64,000 nt of DNA from UBA8106 sp964569695 (lineage in GTDB: Bacteria; Acidobacteriota; Vicinamibacteria; Vicinamibacterales; UBA823). A program made the position numbers and the translations under genes. Shown here one piece after another: positions 45,876 through 54,577 of the stretch. Positions within the stretch are counted from its first letter, which is position 1; the number at the start of each line of letters is the position of its first letter. The notes below the pieces were generated by a model. It did not search any database. It had not been told where the DNA came from and worked only from the letters and a program-made list of their open reading frames with translations. Location: the NCBI GenBank assembly GCA_964569695.1, contig CAZMUA010000006.1, positions 62,001 through 126,000 on the forward strand. The letters are read 5' to 3'.

Positions 45876-47039
45876 GTGATGACACAACTAGAAATGCAAG
45901 ATACGAAAAGCCTGAATGAGCAAGGTCATTCTCGAGTTGCCCTAGTGCACGACTGGTTAACTGGAATGCGTGGTGGCGAAAAGGCCTTGGAAGCAATCTG
46001 CGAGATCTATCCAAGAGCTGAGCTCTACACCCTTCTTCATAAACGAAATTCTGTTTCATCCATCATTGAGAATCGCTTGGTTCACCGATCCTTTATTCAA
46101 TATCTTCCGTTTTCTAAAAAGTGGTACCGTTATTACCTGCCATTGTTTCCATGCGCGATTGAACAGTTCGACTTGGATAACCATAATCTGATTATCAGTA
46201 CAAGCCACTGCGTCGCTAAGTCGGCTGTAAAGACGGGCCGGGCTTTTCACGTTTGCTACTGCTTTACACCGATGAGATATGCGAGAGAACAGTTTAATGA
46301 TTACTTCGGTGTTGAAAGAGTTGGAAACATTATAAGCAGCACGATGTCCCCTATCCTTAATTCACTGGCCCGTTGGGATACTAAAACGTCAAGTCGAGTA
46401 GACTTTTATATCGCAATATCAGAACACGTGGCTCGCAGAATTCAGAGATACTACAATCGTTCTGCTAAGGTTGTATACCCGCCGGTAGATACAAGCTTTT
46501 ATCGGCCTAGCAATATGACGCCTGAAAACTCGTTTGTAATCGTTTCGGCTCTTGTTCCTTACAAGCGAATCGACATAGCAATCGAGGCCTGCAAGCTTTC
46601 TGGAAACAAGTTACGAATTGTCGGTGACGGTCCAGATTTAAGCAGGCTTCGTCAAATGGCTGATTCGAATATAGAATTTTTGGGTTCGATTTCAAACGAA
46701 GCAATTCGAGACCTCTATCGCACCTCAAAGGCTATGCTATTACCTGGCGAAGAAGAGTTTGGGATCGCATCCGTCGAGGCACAGGCATGTGGTTGCCCTG
46801 TGATAGCTCTAAAACGAGGTGGCGCGTGCGAGACTATAGTGGATGGAGAAACAGGAATCTTGGTGAAGCAACCAACCGCCCAGGCGTTTGCTGACGCGCT
46901 GGTTTATGCTCAAGCTTGTTCGTTTGATCAGAGCATCATTCGAAGGAATGCCGAACGGTTCTCGACCGATCGATTTCGAATAGAGTTTAAGAATACCGTC
47001 GCTGAAGCCTTGAATTCTGCATCCGAGAATCAAAAATGA
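45876..47039 (+). CDS. Family 4 glycosyltransferase (WbaZ-like)
   Basis: 387 residues. The fold starts near residue 21 (ALVHDWLTGMRGGEKALEAI, a motif of this GT4 group), with CYCFTPMRY in the middle and the donor domain beginning with SALVPYKRIDIAIEA. The donor motif is LPGEEEFGIASVEAQACG, in which EEEFGI replaces the usual YEGFG. The start is uncertain by a few codons because two ATG codons stand near the start. It overlaps the next gene by ATGA. Confidence 0.9.
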   Translation: MMTQLEMQDTKSLNEQGHSRVALVHDWLTGMRGGEKALEAICEIYPRAELYTLLHKRNSVSSIIENRLVHRSFIQYLPFSKKWYRYYLPLFPCAIEQFDLDNHNLIISTSHCVAKSAVKTGRAFHVCYCFTPMRYAREQFNDYFGVERVGNIISSTMSPILNSLARWDTKTSSRVDFYIAISEHVARRIQRYYNRSAKVVYPPVDTSFYRPSNMTPENSFVIVSALVPYKRIDIAIEACKLSGNKLRIVGDGPDLSRLRQMADSNIEFLGSISNEAIRDLYRTSKAMLLPGEEEFGIASVEAQACGCPVIALKRGGACETIVDGETGILVKQPTAQAFADALVYAQACSFDQSIIRRNAERFSTDRFRIEFKNTVAEALNSASENQK

Positions 47040-48475
47040 TCAAACGACATCCAAATTTACAAGGAGGGCTGTACGTCTTCGCGGATTCAGTCCTTGCAAT
47101 GCTGGCCTTTATTGCCGCCTACTTGTTTAGATTTGAACTAGGGATTCTTCCAATAACTCGAGGTTATCCACCCTTCGAACAATACTTAGCGGTCCTTCCG
47201 ATTGTTGGACTTCTTGTGCCGCTTGCGTTTTTGATCAACGGTCTCTATCGAACGAATCGCATTCGAACTAACGTTGATGATTTTTTTGGGGTTTTTATTG
47301 GCAGCATCCTTGCGGTCGTGCTGGGTGTTCTTAGCACCCTTTACATTCAAACTTATTACCTTCCGGAAGAACTAAAACAGCGTGGTGCGTTTGAAATATC
47401 TCAACTAGCCTGGATGGTGTTTCTAGCTTTCAATACGATTTTTTCTTACAGTGCTCGTAAAGCCGTTCGTGAAGTTGTAGAACGTCGATGGCGTGCTGGA
47501 ATAGGACTTAAGCGTGTTTTGGTTGCCGGGGCTGGAGATCTTGGTCGACGAATTGCAGATAAAGCACTTAGCAATAGAGCGCTTGGTCATCAAATAATAG
47601 GATTTGTAGACGACAAAGCGGAAACGAACCACCTTGGATATAGAGGCCTGCCCCTGCTAGGAACCCTAAGGGAAACTGAAGACATTCTTCAACGTGAAAA
47701 TATTGACATCTTATATCTGACACTTCCTCCTGAAGATCAGATGAAGATGCTAGACCTAATAGAGGTAGCGAATCGAGAATGCATTGAAATAAAAGTGGTG
47801 CCGAATTTGTTACAGTTTATGGTGCTCAAAGCTGGACTTGAGGAGATTGACGGCATTCCGATTATTCGTGTCAATGAAGTTCCATTACACGGTTTTAACA
47901 GCGCTCTCAAGCGTTTTGTCGATATCTCTCTATCTGCGGTCGCGTTAGGAATTTTAGCCGCCCCTATGGCCCTAATTGCAGTATTCGTTAAAAGAAGTTC
48001 GCCTGGGCCAGCTCTATATAAACAAGAGCGAATGGGTCTAGATGGTCAATCATTCACAGTTTACAAGTTTCGCTCTATGACCGAAAACGCTGAAAAAGAA
48101 ACTGGGCCAACGTGGTCGAGGGAAAACGATCCTCGTCGAACAAAGCTCGGAATTTTGTTGAGGAGATTTCACTTTGATGAGCTTCCCCAACTTTGGAATG
48201 TGCTTCGTGGGGACATGTCGCTTGTAGGGCCACGCCCCGAACGCCCGTACTTTGTAGAACAGTTCAAGCAACGAATTCCTCACTATATGTTGCGACATAA
48301 GGTTAAGTCTGGCATCACCGGCTGGGCTCAAGTTAACGGCTGGCGAGGAAACACCTCCGTTGAAAAGCGTATCGAATTTGATTTGTATTACATCGAGAAC
48401 TGGTCAATCGGTCTTGATTTTAAGATTCTTTGGTTAACTATCGCCCGAGGTGTCTTTCATATTCATGCGTTTTAA
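47036..48475 (+). CDS. Polyprenyl-phosphate sugar-1-phosphate transferase (exopolysaccharide initiation)
   Basis: 479 residues, WcaJ/CpsE type. Four to five N-terminal membrane segments (about 10-130), a Rossmann CoA-binding-like domain (LVAGAGDLGRRIADKAL, about 157-174), and the C-terminal catalytic domain from about 285: KRFVDISLSAVALGILAAP, SSPGPALYKQERMG, KFRSM, then PRPERPYFVEQF. It puts the first sugar-1-phosphate on undecaprenyl phosphate. Start overlaps the previous gene by ATGA, showing that it belongs to the glycosyltransferase cluster. Confidence 0.93.
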   Translation: MIKRHPNLQGGLYVFADSVLAMLAFIAAYLFRFELGILPITRGYPPFEQYLAVLPIVGLLVPLAFLINGLYRTNRIRTNVDDFFGVFIGSILAVVLGVLSTLYIQTYYLPEELKQRGAFEISQLAWMVFLAFNTIFSYSARKAVREVVERRWRAGIGLKRVLVAGAGDLGRRIADKALSNRALGHQIIGFVDDKAETNHLGYRGLPLLGTLRETEDILQRENIDILYLTLPPEDQMKMLDLIEVANRECIEIKVVPNLLQFMVLKAGLEEIDGIPIIRVNEVPLHGFNSALKRFVDISLSAVALGILAAPMALIAVFVKRSSPGPALYKQERMGLDGQSFTVYKFRSMTENAEKETGPTWSRENDPRRTKLGILLRRFHFDELPQLWNVLRGDMSLVGPRPERPYFVEQFKQRIPHYMLRHKVKSGITGWAQVNGWRGNTSVEKRIEFDLYYIENWSIGLDFKILWLTIARGVFHIHAF

Positions 48476-48493
48476 GAAGGGTAACCCCTAGGC

Positions 48494-49429
48494 ATGTCGC
48501 GTATCGTTATCACAGGAGCAGCTGGCTTTATTGGTTCTCATCTTACTGAGCTATTTCTTCAACAAGGCAGTCAAGTTATTGGGGTTGACAACCTGTCAAC
48601 AGGAGACAAGAGAAACCTTGAGCACTTAGACGGCGAGAATTTTGAGTTTATTGAACAAGACATAACTAAATACATTGAGATTAACGGCCCAATTGATACG
48701 GTCTTGCATTGGGCAAGCCCGGCAAGTCCTATCGATTATCTGGAACTGCCCATACAAACCCTGAAAGTTGGATCCCTTGGCACCCACAATGCGCTTGGCC
48801 TGGCGAAGTCCAAGAATGCCACCTTCGTGCTAGCCTCGACATCAGAAGTATACGGAGACCCACTCGAGCATCCACAAAAGGAATCGTACTGGGGAAACGT
48901 CAACCCAATTGGTCCACGCGGAGTGTACGATGAGGCCAAACGTTTCGCGGAAGCAATGACTACCGCCTACCATCGTTATCACGGACTAAATACCAAGATT
49001 GTAAGAATTTTTAATACCTACGGGCCCCGCATGCGGATCAAGGATGGTCGCGCTATTCCGACCTTTATAGCCCAAGCGCTTCGAGGAGAAGATGTAACAA
49101 TCTTTGGAAAAGGAACCCAAACTCGAAGCTTTTGCTACGTTACCGATTTAGCAGATGGCGTCTTCCGGCTCATTGATTCAAATATGCATCAACCGGTCAA
49201 TATCGGCAACCCTACTGAGATGAGTATCGAAGAAATGGCCCGAAAGATCATTAAGATGACGAACTCCTCAAGCAAGATTGTTTTTCAACCACTGCCAGAG
49301 GATGATCCGAAAATTCGTAAGCCCGATATTACTCGTGCTCAGTCTGAATTAAAATGGTCTCCGAAAGTTTCACTCGAAGACGGCCTAACCGATACAATTA
49401 AATACTTTAAGAAAGAATTATCCTTATAG
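48494..49429 (+). CDS. UDP-glucuronate decarboxylase (UDP-xylose synthase)
   Basis: 311 residues, extended SDR. Rossmann motif GAAGFIGSHL at 8-17; active-site Y-x3-K in GVYDEAKRF; the HWASPASP--Y and RIFNTYGPRM segments are those of UXS enzymes. It converts UDP-glucuronate (from Ugd) to UDP-xylose, so xylose is a likely building block of the cluster's polysaccharide. It is the last plus-strand gene of the cluster and converges with pgsA. Confidence 0.92.
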   Translation: MSRIVITGAAGFIGSHLTELFLQQGSQVIGVDNLSTGDKRNLEHLDGENFEFIEQDITKYIEINGPIDTVLHWASPASPIDYLELPIQTLKVGSLGTHNALGLAKSKNATFVLASTSEVYGDPLEHPQKESYWGNVNPIGPRGVYDEAKRFAEAMTTAYHRYHGLNTKIVRIFNTYGPRMRIKDGRAIPTFIAQALRGEDVTIFGKGTQTRSFCYVTDLADGVFRLIDSNMHQPVNIGNPTEMSIEEMARKIIKMTNSSSKIVFQPLPEDDPKIRKPDITRAQSELKWSPKVSLEDGLTDTIKYFKKELSL

Positions 49430-49447
49430 ACTGATCAGAAGAGTCTA
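49427..49447. terminator. Weak bidirectional hairpin between UXS and pgsA
   Basis: TAGACT (49427-49432) and AGTCTA (49442-49447) pair around a 9-base loop that holds GATCAG. Short stem and no T-run; it may end transcription weakly in the convergent 19-base gap. Confidence 0.25.
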
Positions 49448-49448
49448 C

Positions 49449-50003
49449 CTAGGCTTGCTCGATCGCGTTGATCGCATGAACAATGTAATGTAGGCCAGAA
49501 ATCACTGCAATTCCAAGCGATGCGAAAACGCAGACAGTCACGAGGTTGGAGGCCTGTTCAAGGTAATTAAAGTACATTGCAACTATTCCAGTTAAGAAAT
49601 AGATTAAAGTAGCAGCCTTTCCAGCCTTCGATGGCTTAAAGGTTCTCGGGCCAGAAGCTAAGTTCACAACCGCGACTGTTAAAACAATAATCACATCTCG
49701 ACTAATTACAACGACTGTTAACCACAGAGGCAACGGGTTCGCCAAATCCAGACCCGGTAGGGTTAAGACAACAAACACAGTTAACAGCAATAGCTTGTCC
49801 GCCATTGGATCAAGCCAAACACCCACATTCGTACGAGTACCAGACCATCTAGCTAGGGCGCCATCAAACAAATCGGTTATACATGCTGCACAAAAAGTAA
49901 CCAGAGCCCAGCCTAGATAGTGATACACCACCAAGATGACAAAAACGGGAGCCAGTAACATCCGAAGCAATGTCAATGCGTTGGCAAGTGTTAGGGCAGG
50001 CAT
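49449..50003 (-). CDS. pgsA: CDP-diacylglycerol--glycerol-3-phosphate 3-phosphatidyltransferase
   Basis: 184 residues, CDP-alcohol phosphatidyltransferase fold with about five membrane segments. The family motif D-G-x2-A-R-x8-G-x3-D-x3-D is present in LFDGALARWSGTRTNVGVWLDPMADK (shown in two parts; about 46-71). It makes phosphatidylglycerophosphate, the precursor of phosphatidylglycerol. Last gene in the minus-strand run that starts at the bactofilin gene. Confidence 0.92.
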   Translation of the reverse strand: MPALTLANALTLLRMLLAPVFVILVVYHYLGWALVTFCAACITDLFDGALARWSGTRTNVGVWLDPMADKLLLLTVFVVLTLPGLDLANPLPLWLTVVVISRDVIIVLTVAVVNLASGPRTFKPSKAGKAATLIYFLTGIVAMYFNYLEQASNLVTVCVFASLGIAVISGLHYIVHAINAIEQA

Positions 50004-50042
50004 AAATTTAACTAGTCAGGATTTTAATGAGATTCTATAACC

Positions 50043-51509
50043 CTAAAAGAACTCAGTATAAATATCTCGAATCCGTTCGACTACCCCTATAGCTTCTTCT
50101 CCTGAAACGAGGGCCGTTAACTCGAATCTACCCTCTTCAATCTGTGACATAACCCCTGAGGCTACCGCGATCGCTGCCGATTCATACTGAATGTTTCGTG
50201 GTAAAAGGTCTGAAAAATCAACGTTTTGATTTTCCCAATCAAATTTATTTCCAGGAAAGCGATTTTCAACTATGGTCAAGAGTTCGTCAACCACTTTCGC
50301 CAGTTCTCCTCGCTGTAAAGTGCGGTTAGGCTCGAATGTGTGATTCGCAAAAACCTCCATGACTCCTGTCTGAGCTACCGTGCGAATCCAAGGATCTGCC
50401 CAATGGTCACGAGTGTCAGTAATCAGAATAGTTTCATCACGGGGCAAGATGGAAAAAAATAAATCTAGTCGAACGCCGACTAAGGCAGCAAGTTCTCCGC
50501 GAGTGACGCTGACAGAATCAGAGATCGTCCGATACGAAGGCGGTAATCGCGACAATGCCAAGCGAGCCCGAAGCGTCTCCAGTCGAGATGCATTGATATT
50601 TGACGGTTCAAGACGGCTGGCCTCTGAATACGCCTGTTCAGCTCCATCTAGATCTCCCATTGATTCCAATATTTCACCCTGAAGAATAAAACCACTCGGA
50701 TCATTGGGTTCCAATAAATTTGCGCGTGAAATATTTTCAAGTGCAGAGCCTGGGTCTCCAATCGCTCGCTCCATTGCTGCTAAACCGCGATATAAATAGG
50801 CGCTTTCTGGAGATATCCCCAGTGCCTCCCTGTAGGCTTGCGCTGCGGCACCCAGTCGCCCTTCGTCATCCGCTTTTTGTGCTGCAGATATCAAACTCTG
50901 AAGTCTTCTGAATCGTAAAACCTCTACCCTTCGCCTAACTGTTTCGAGACTTGGATCAAAATTCAAGGCTTCTTCGTAGGCCCCAAGCGCTTCAAATTCC
51001 ATTGAGGACAGAAGAAGAGCTTCTCCTTGGCCTACCCAAGCTGGTACGTAGCTCGGCTCATCAATCAAAACTTCACGAAAACGCTCAAGAGCAACTGTGG
51101 GTTGTCTCTCTGCTAGTGCTACATAGCCAAGCCCCGCCAATGCAGGGAAGAACTCCCTCTTACCGTTCAAAGCTCTCCTGAAGCCTGCCGAAGCTTGGGT
51201 TAAATATCCCGCCTGCAAGGCCCCCCAAGCCTCGTTGTGATACTGGACTGCGGTCTGTCCTGAAAGGTATTCAGGAACTGTTGGAAAAAGATAATCTAAA
51301 TACTGAGGGGTACTCGGAGCAACAGGAATAGGAGCAGACGTACAGCCACTTATTAGAAGACTCGCAACAAGTAGAAAGGCTAGAAAGCGCTTCCCCCAAC
51401 TGGCGTTAATCTTCTTAAAAATCGGATTATGCCTCACTAGAAAATCTTCACGACAAGATCCTTTATCGTGAGACTTACCACGAGTTATTTTCCTAGTCAT
51501 ATCACTCAA
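50043..51509 (-). CDS. TPR-repeat lipoprotein with C-terminal SLH-like domains
   Basis: 488 residues from TTG at 51509 (TTGA overlap with the upstream gene's stop), or ATG at 51500. A basic N-terminus is followed by a lipobox LLISGC (Cys about 56), so it should be a lipoprotein after a cleaved signal. Five or more TPR units (about 85-320) are followed by an SLH-like unit with ITDTRDHWADPWI--VAQTGVM (from about 355) and a second partial one. TPR plus SLH suggests an outer-membrane or periplasmic scaffold that touches the cell wall or its polymers. The function is not known. Confidence 0.75.
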   Translation of the reverse strand: MSDMTRKITRGKSHDKGSCREDFLVRHNPIFKKINASWGKRFLAFLLVASLLISGCTSAPIPVAPSTPQYLDYLFPTVPEYLSGQTAVQYHNEAWGALQAGYLTQASAGFRRALNGKREFFPALAGLGYVALAERQPTVALERFREVLIDEPSYVPAWVGQGEALLLSSMEFEALGAYEEALNFDPSLETVRRRVEVLRFRRLQSLISAAQKADDEGRLGAAAQAYREALGISPESAYLYRGLAAMERAIGDPGSALENISRANLLEPNDPSGFILQGEILESMGDLDGAEQAYSEASRLEPSNINASRLETLRARLALSRLPPSYRTISDSVSVTRGELAALVGVRLDLFFSILPRDETILITDTRDHWADPWIRTVAQTGVMEVFANHTFEPNRTLQRGELAKVVDELLTIVENRFPGNKFDWENQNVDFSDLLPRNIQYESAAIAVASGVMSQIEEGRFELTALVSGEEAIGVVERIRDIYTEFF

Positions 51510-52126
51510 TTTATGGAGTTTAACACGTCATCCCATGGAATCGCCCCTGCCCGAATGAGTTGGACCGGGTCCGTGCGGACGTCCACGATAGTGGACGGCA
51601 GCCCGCCAGGCACTTCGCCCGTATCCAATATTAGACCGACTGATTCCAAGATTAATTTCGATGCTTCTGCTACAATTTGCGGAGGGCTTTCCCCTGAACA
51701 ATTCGCACTTGTAGCTGTTATTGGATGTCCGACTTCACGGGCTAACGCTCTTGCAACTGGATGTGAGGGCACTCTGACCCCGACGGAACCATCCACGCCG
51801 GTCGCATTTTCAGCTAGCGAACCTTTTCCATCTAGCACCATGGTTAAAGGTCCAGGCCAAAAACTTCTCGATAGTTGTTTCGCTAAATCAGGCATTAATC
51901 CAACTTCACGTTCCACTTGGTCAAGATCAGCGCATATCATAGGAATTGCGTTTGAAGGATTTCTACCCTTAACCTTAAATAGCTGTTCGACGGCATTCCA
52001 ATTACGCGGGTCGACGGCCAAGCCGTAAAGTGTATCGGTAGGAAACATGACAATCCCACCACCTCGGATCTCCTTGACAGCTTCCTGTAACTCAGAATTA
52101 TCAAAAGAGTCAGAATTAATTAGCAT
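51506..52126 (-). CDS. tsaC: L-threonylcarbamoyladenylate synthase (Sua5/YciO/TsaC type)
   Basis: 206 residues. First enzyme of the t6A tRNA modification. The YrdC-like core has FPTDTLYGLAVD near residue 32 and the KGR-----IP motif around 75, then a conserved S-N pocket (ATSANCSGE). It has the single YrdC domain only; the extra C-terminal Sua5 domain is absent. Overlaps the following TPR gene by 4 bases. Confidence 0.9.
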   Translation of the reverse strand: MLINSDSFDNSELQEAVKEIRGGGIVMFPTDTLYGLAVDPRNWNAVEQLFKVKGRNPSNAIPMICADLDQVEREVGLMPDLAKQLSRSFWPGPLTMVLDGKGSLAENATGVDGSVGVRVPSHPVARALAREVGHPITATSANCSGESPPQIVAEASKLILESVGLILDTGEVPGGLPSTIVDVRTDPVQLIRAGAIPWDDVLNSIN

Positions 52127-52265
52127 TGAATTCTATATTTAGCGGCTTCAACGCTACTAGTTTAGATCGGAAGCTCGGTTTCCAAGAATTGTAAGACAAT
52201 GAACGCTGGACCTGTTTTCTAGGTGATTACGACATCAGCGTTTCCATTACCTTTTAAAACCAGTA

Positions 52266-53477
52266 CTAGGCGGCACCTACAGTTCTACGCGCGAAGTAGC
52301 TTAAGCCGAGTAGGGCTATTGTGTTTACTATAAACACAGCTTCTAAGCTAACAGTGCCCATCGCTCCGCTTAAAATGGGACTAAGCGCCATTCCAGCCAT
52401 CGATCCACTTGAAAGCACCCCAAACCCGACTCCTTGTGAAGATTCCGGTAGCCGGTGTCCAGCTGCAGTGTAGGCTGCAGTCATAGCAAGTCCTGCTGAT
52501 ATTCCAAATATTGGTGCTGCAAACAAGAACCAAACGATACTCGGTGCAATTAACATCAAACCAGCTGAACCACCGGCTCCTAAAACACTCAACGCAATAA
52601 ACTGATGAAGCGGCCAGTTTGACAGAAACCTGCTGCATAGATGGTTACCGAGGGCTCCAGACGCTGCGATCAGTGAAAAAATGACCCCCGACCACACTGG
52701 GATTTGATCAATAGATACTCCAAACTTGTCAATATAGAGTGGAAGTATCGGCGCTAGGCTTCTTTCGGTGTACTGCACTATAAAAATAACAACGACTAGT
52801 GCAAAAAAACCATTAATGCGCAAGACAGCAGGAACGGACAGTTTTTGTTTTTGTTCTTCACTTGATGATTTAAATTGGTTCTTAGCTTCCGTGTACAAAA
52901 TGACCACAACCAATAACGCAAGAATGTAAACAACCGCTGCAACCAAAAACGCGTTTCGCAGACCAAACAATCCAGCTATTCCGCCGCCCATGACTGGTCC
53001 CATTGTTGGACCCAGCCGACGAGCCATTTGAACCATGCCAATCGATTCAGCCAATCGATCCTTTGGTGATGACGCCGCAGCCATGGCCAAAGTTAACGAG
53101 CCATAGCCAGCGAACAGTCCATGAGTAAATCTAAGCGCAAATATCTGCCACGGCGCGGTGACGTAGGCCATGGCCACATTGACCGCAACAAAGGTAAGCA
53201 ACGCTCGAATAACCATAGGTTTCTTACCATATCGATCAGCAAGCTTTCCCCACACTGGAGCCATCAAACCTGCGATGCCTGGCGTGACTCCGACACTGAT
53301 GCCAGACCATAAAGCTATCTCGCCGAGGTCTTGAACACCTAGTTGTCGAAAGTACAGAGGAAGTAGAGGCATTACTAGCGTAAAGCCAGTAGAGCCAATG
53401 AAGGTTGCGACCGTGATGGCTAATTGATTACGCCGCCAGGTCTGCGTCAAGGGATCGGATTCTGTCGAGATCTTCAC
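52266..53477 (-). CDS. MFS transporter, drug-efflux type
   Basis: 403 residues and 12 predicted membrane segments. The loop 2-3 motif GKLADRYGKKPMV (about 70-82) is the family signature; the N-terminal half resembles TetA/multidrug antiporters (MPLLPLYFR in TM1 region). Substrate not readable. It lies between tsaC and glpX in the minus-strand run; 139 bases separate it from tsaC, in which I see nothing clear. Confidence 0.85.
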   Translation of the reverse strand: MKISTESDPLTQTWRRNQLAITVATFIGSTGFTLVMPLLPLYFRQLGVQDLGEIALWSGISVGVTPGIAGLMAPVWGKLADRYGKKPMVIRALLTFVAVNVAMAYVTAPWQIFALRFTHGLFAGYGSLTLAMAAASSPKDRLAESIGMVQMARRLGPTMGPVMGGGIAGLFGLRNAFLVAAVVYILALLVVVILYTEAKNQFKSSSEEQKQKLSVPAVLRINGFFALVVVIFIVQYTERSLAPILPLYIDKFGVSIDQIPVWSGVIFSLIAASGALGNHLCSRFLSNWPLHQFIALSVLGAGGSAGLMLIAPSIVWFLFAAPIFGISAGLAMTAAYTAAGHRLPESSQGVGFGVLSSGSMAGMALSPILSGAMGTVSLEAVFIVNTIALLGLSYFARRTVGAA

Positions 53478-53524
53478 CAGGCGAACGAAATTCCCAGAAA
53501 TATAAACTTGTTGAAGCTGGCTAT

Positions 53525-54523
53525 TTACAACGTAAACGTAGCGTTTGACCCTTCACCCTGCGCATGAATCGTATCAATAAATCTCATGCAATGCGGGTCC
53601 GTCGACATTATAAGAGAATGAGTCCGCACTCCGTCATCAACAAACCGCACACCCTTCACAAGAGAGCCATCAGTCACCCCAGTAGCCGCAAACAGAATTG
53701 AGCGACCAGAAGCAAGATCGCCGGCAGCATAGAGCTTATCCTTATCGTCTATACCCATTGACCGCATGCGTTCTTCTTGATCCGCAGATTTGACGACTAA
53801 ACGTGCAAAAATTTCCCCATTCAAGCATCGCATTGCCGCCGCTGCCAAGACTCCTTCCGGAGCTCCGCCTTGTCCCATTGCAGCATGCACACCACTACCA
53901 GCGCTCGCGGCCAAGATTCCAGCCGATAAGTCCCCATCTCCAATCAAACGCACCCTGGCTCCAGCTTTTCGGATATCAGAGATGAGATTTTCGTGTCGAG
54001 GACGATCAAGCACTACCACCACGAGTTCTTTGACTGGCAATCCTAAACACTCACTAATTGCATTCAGGTTTTGGTCCACAGAAGAGTCAAGACTTACCGC
54101 TTCTTTTGAGCGAGGGCCCACCACCAGTTTATCCATATAAATGTCTGGCGCGTGAAGCAGCCCCCCTTTTTCTGAAGCTGCCAAGACAGCGATTGCATTC
54201 GGCTCACCAGTCGCGCAGAGGTTTGTGCCTTCCAGTGGATCAACTGCGATGTCGACAGGAGGGTATGAAAGCTCTAGATCAGTCATCGAGTGAGCAGCCC
54301 CGACTTCCTCGCCAATAAACAACATTGGAGCCTTATCCCGCTCCCCTTCCCCGATTACAATTCGGCCGTCCATTGGCACATCGTCCATCGCTGAACGCAT
54401 GGCCTCTACCGCAACGTGATCAGAATTATGCCGATCACCTTGGCCAACCGTTCGGGCGCAGGCTATAGCTGCACGTTCCACCACATTAAGAAAGTGCTCT
54501 GATAATCCTTGGCTGTTGTACAT
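53525..54523 (-). CDS. glpX: Fructose-1,6-bisphosphatase, class II
   Basis: 332 residues, usual GlpX length. Metal and phosphate sites are visible: VIGEGERDKAPML (about 60-72), DPLEGTNLCATGEPNA (about 96-111, the DPxxGT metal motif) and the GQGGAPEGVLAAAA loop. A gluconeogenic enzyme, alternatively sedoheptulose-1,7-bisphosphatase. 54 bases after the acyl-CoA dehydrogenase gene. Confidence 0.95.
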   Translation of the reverse strand: MYNSQGLSEHFLNVVERAAIACARTVGQGDRHNSDHVAVEAMRSAMDDVPMDGRIVIGEGERDKAPMLFIGEEVGAAHSMTDLELSYPPVDIAVDPLEGTNLCATGEPNAIAVLAASEKGGLLHAPDIYMDKLVVGPRSKEAVSLDSSVDQNLNAISECLGLPVKELVVVVLDRPRHENLISDIRKAGARVRLIGDGDLSAGILAASAGSGVHAAMGQGGAPEGVLAAAAMRCLNGEIFARLVVKSADQEERMRSMGIDDKDKLYAAGDLASGRSILFAATGVTDGSLVKGVRFVDDGVRTHSLIMSTDPHCMRFIDTIHAQGEGSNATFTL

Positions 54524-54577
54524 TCTCAGTTTTCTTGAAAAAGAATTAAAAGGTCCTCATTCGCTCAAGCAAGATGT

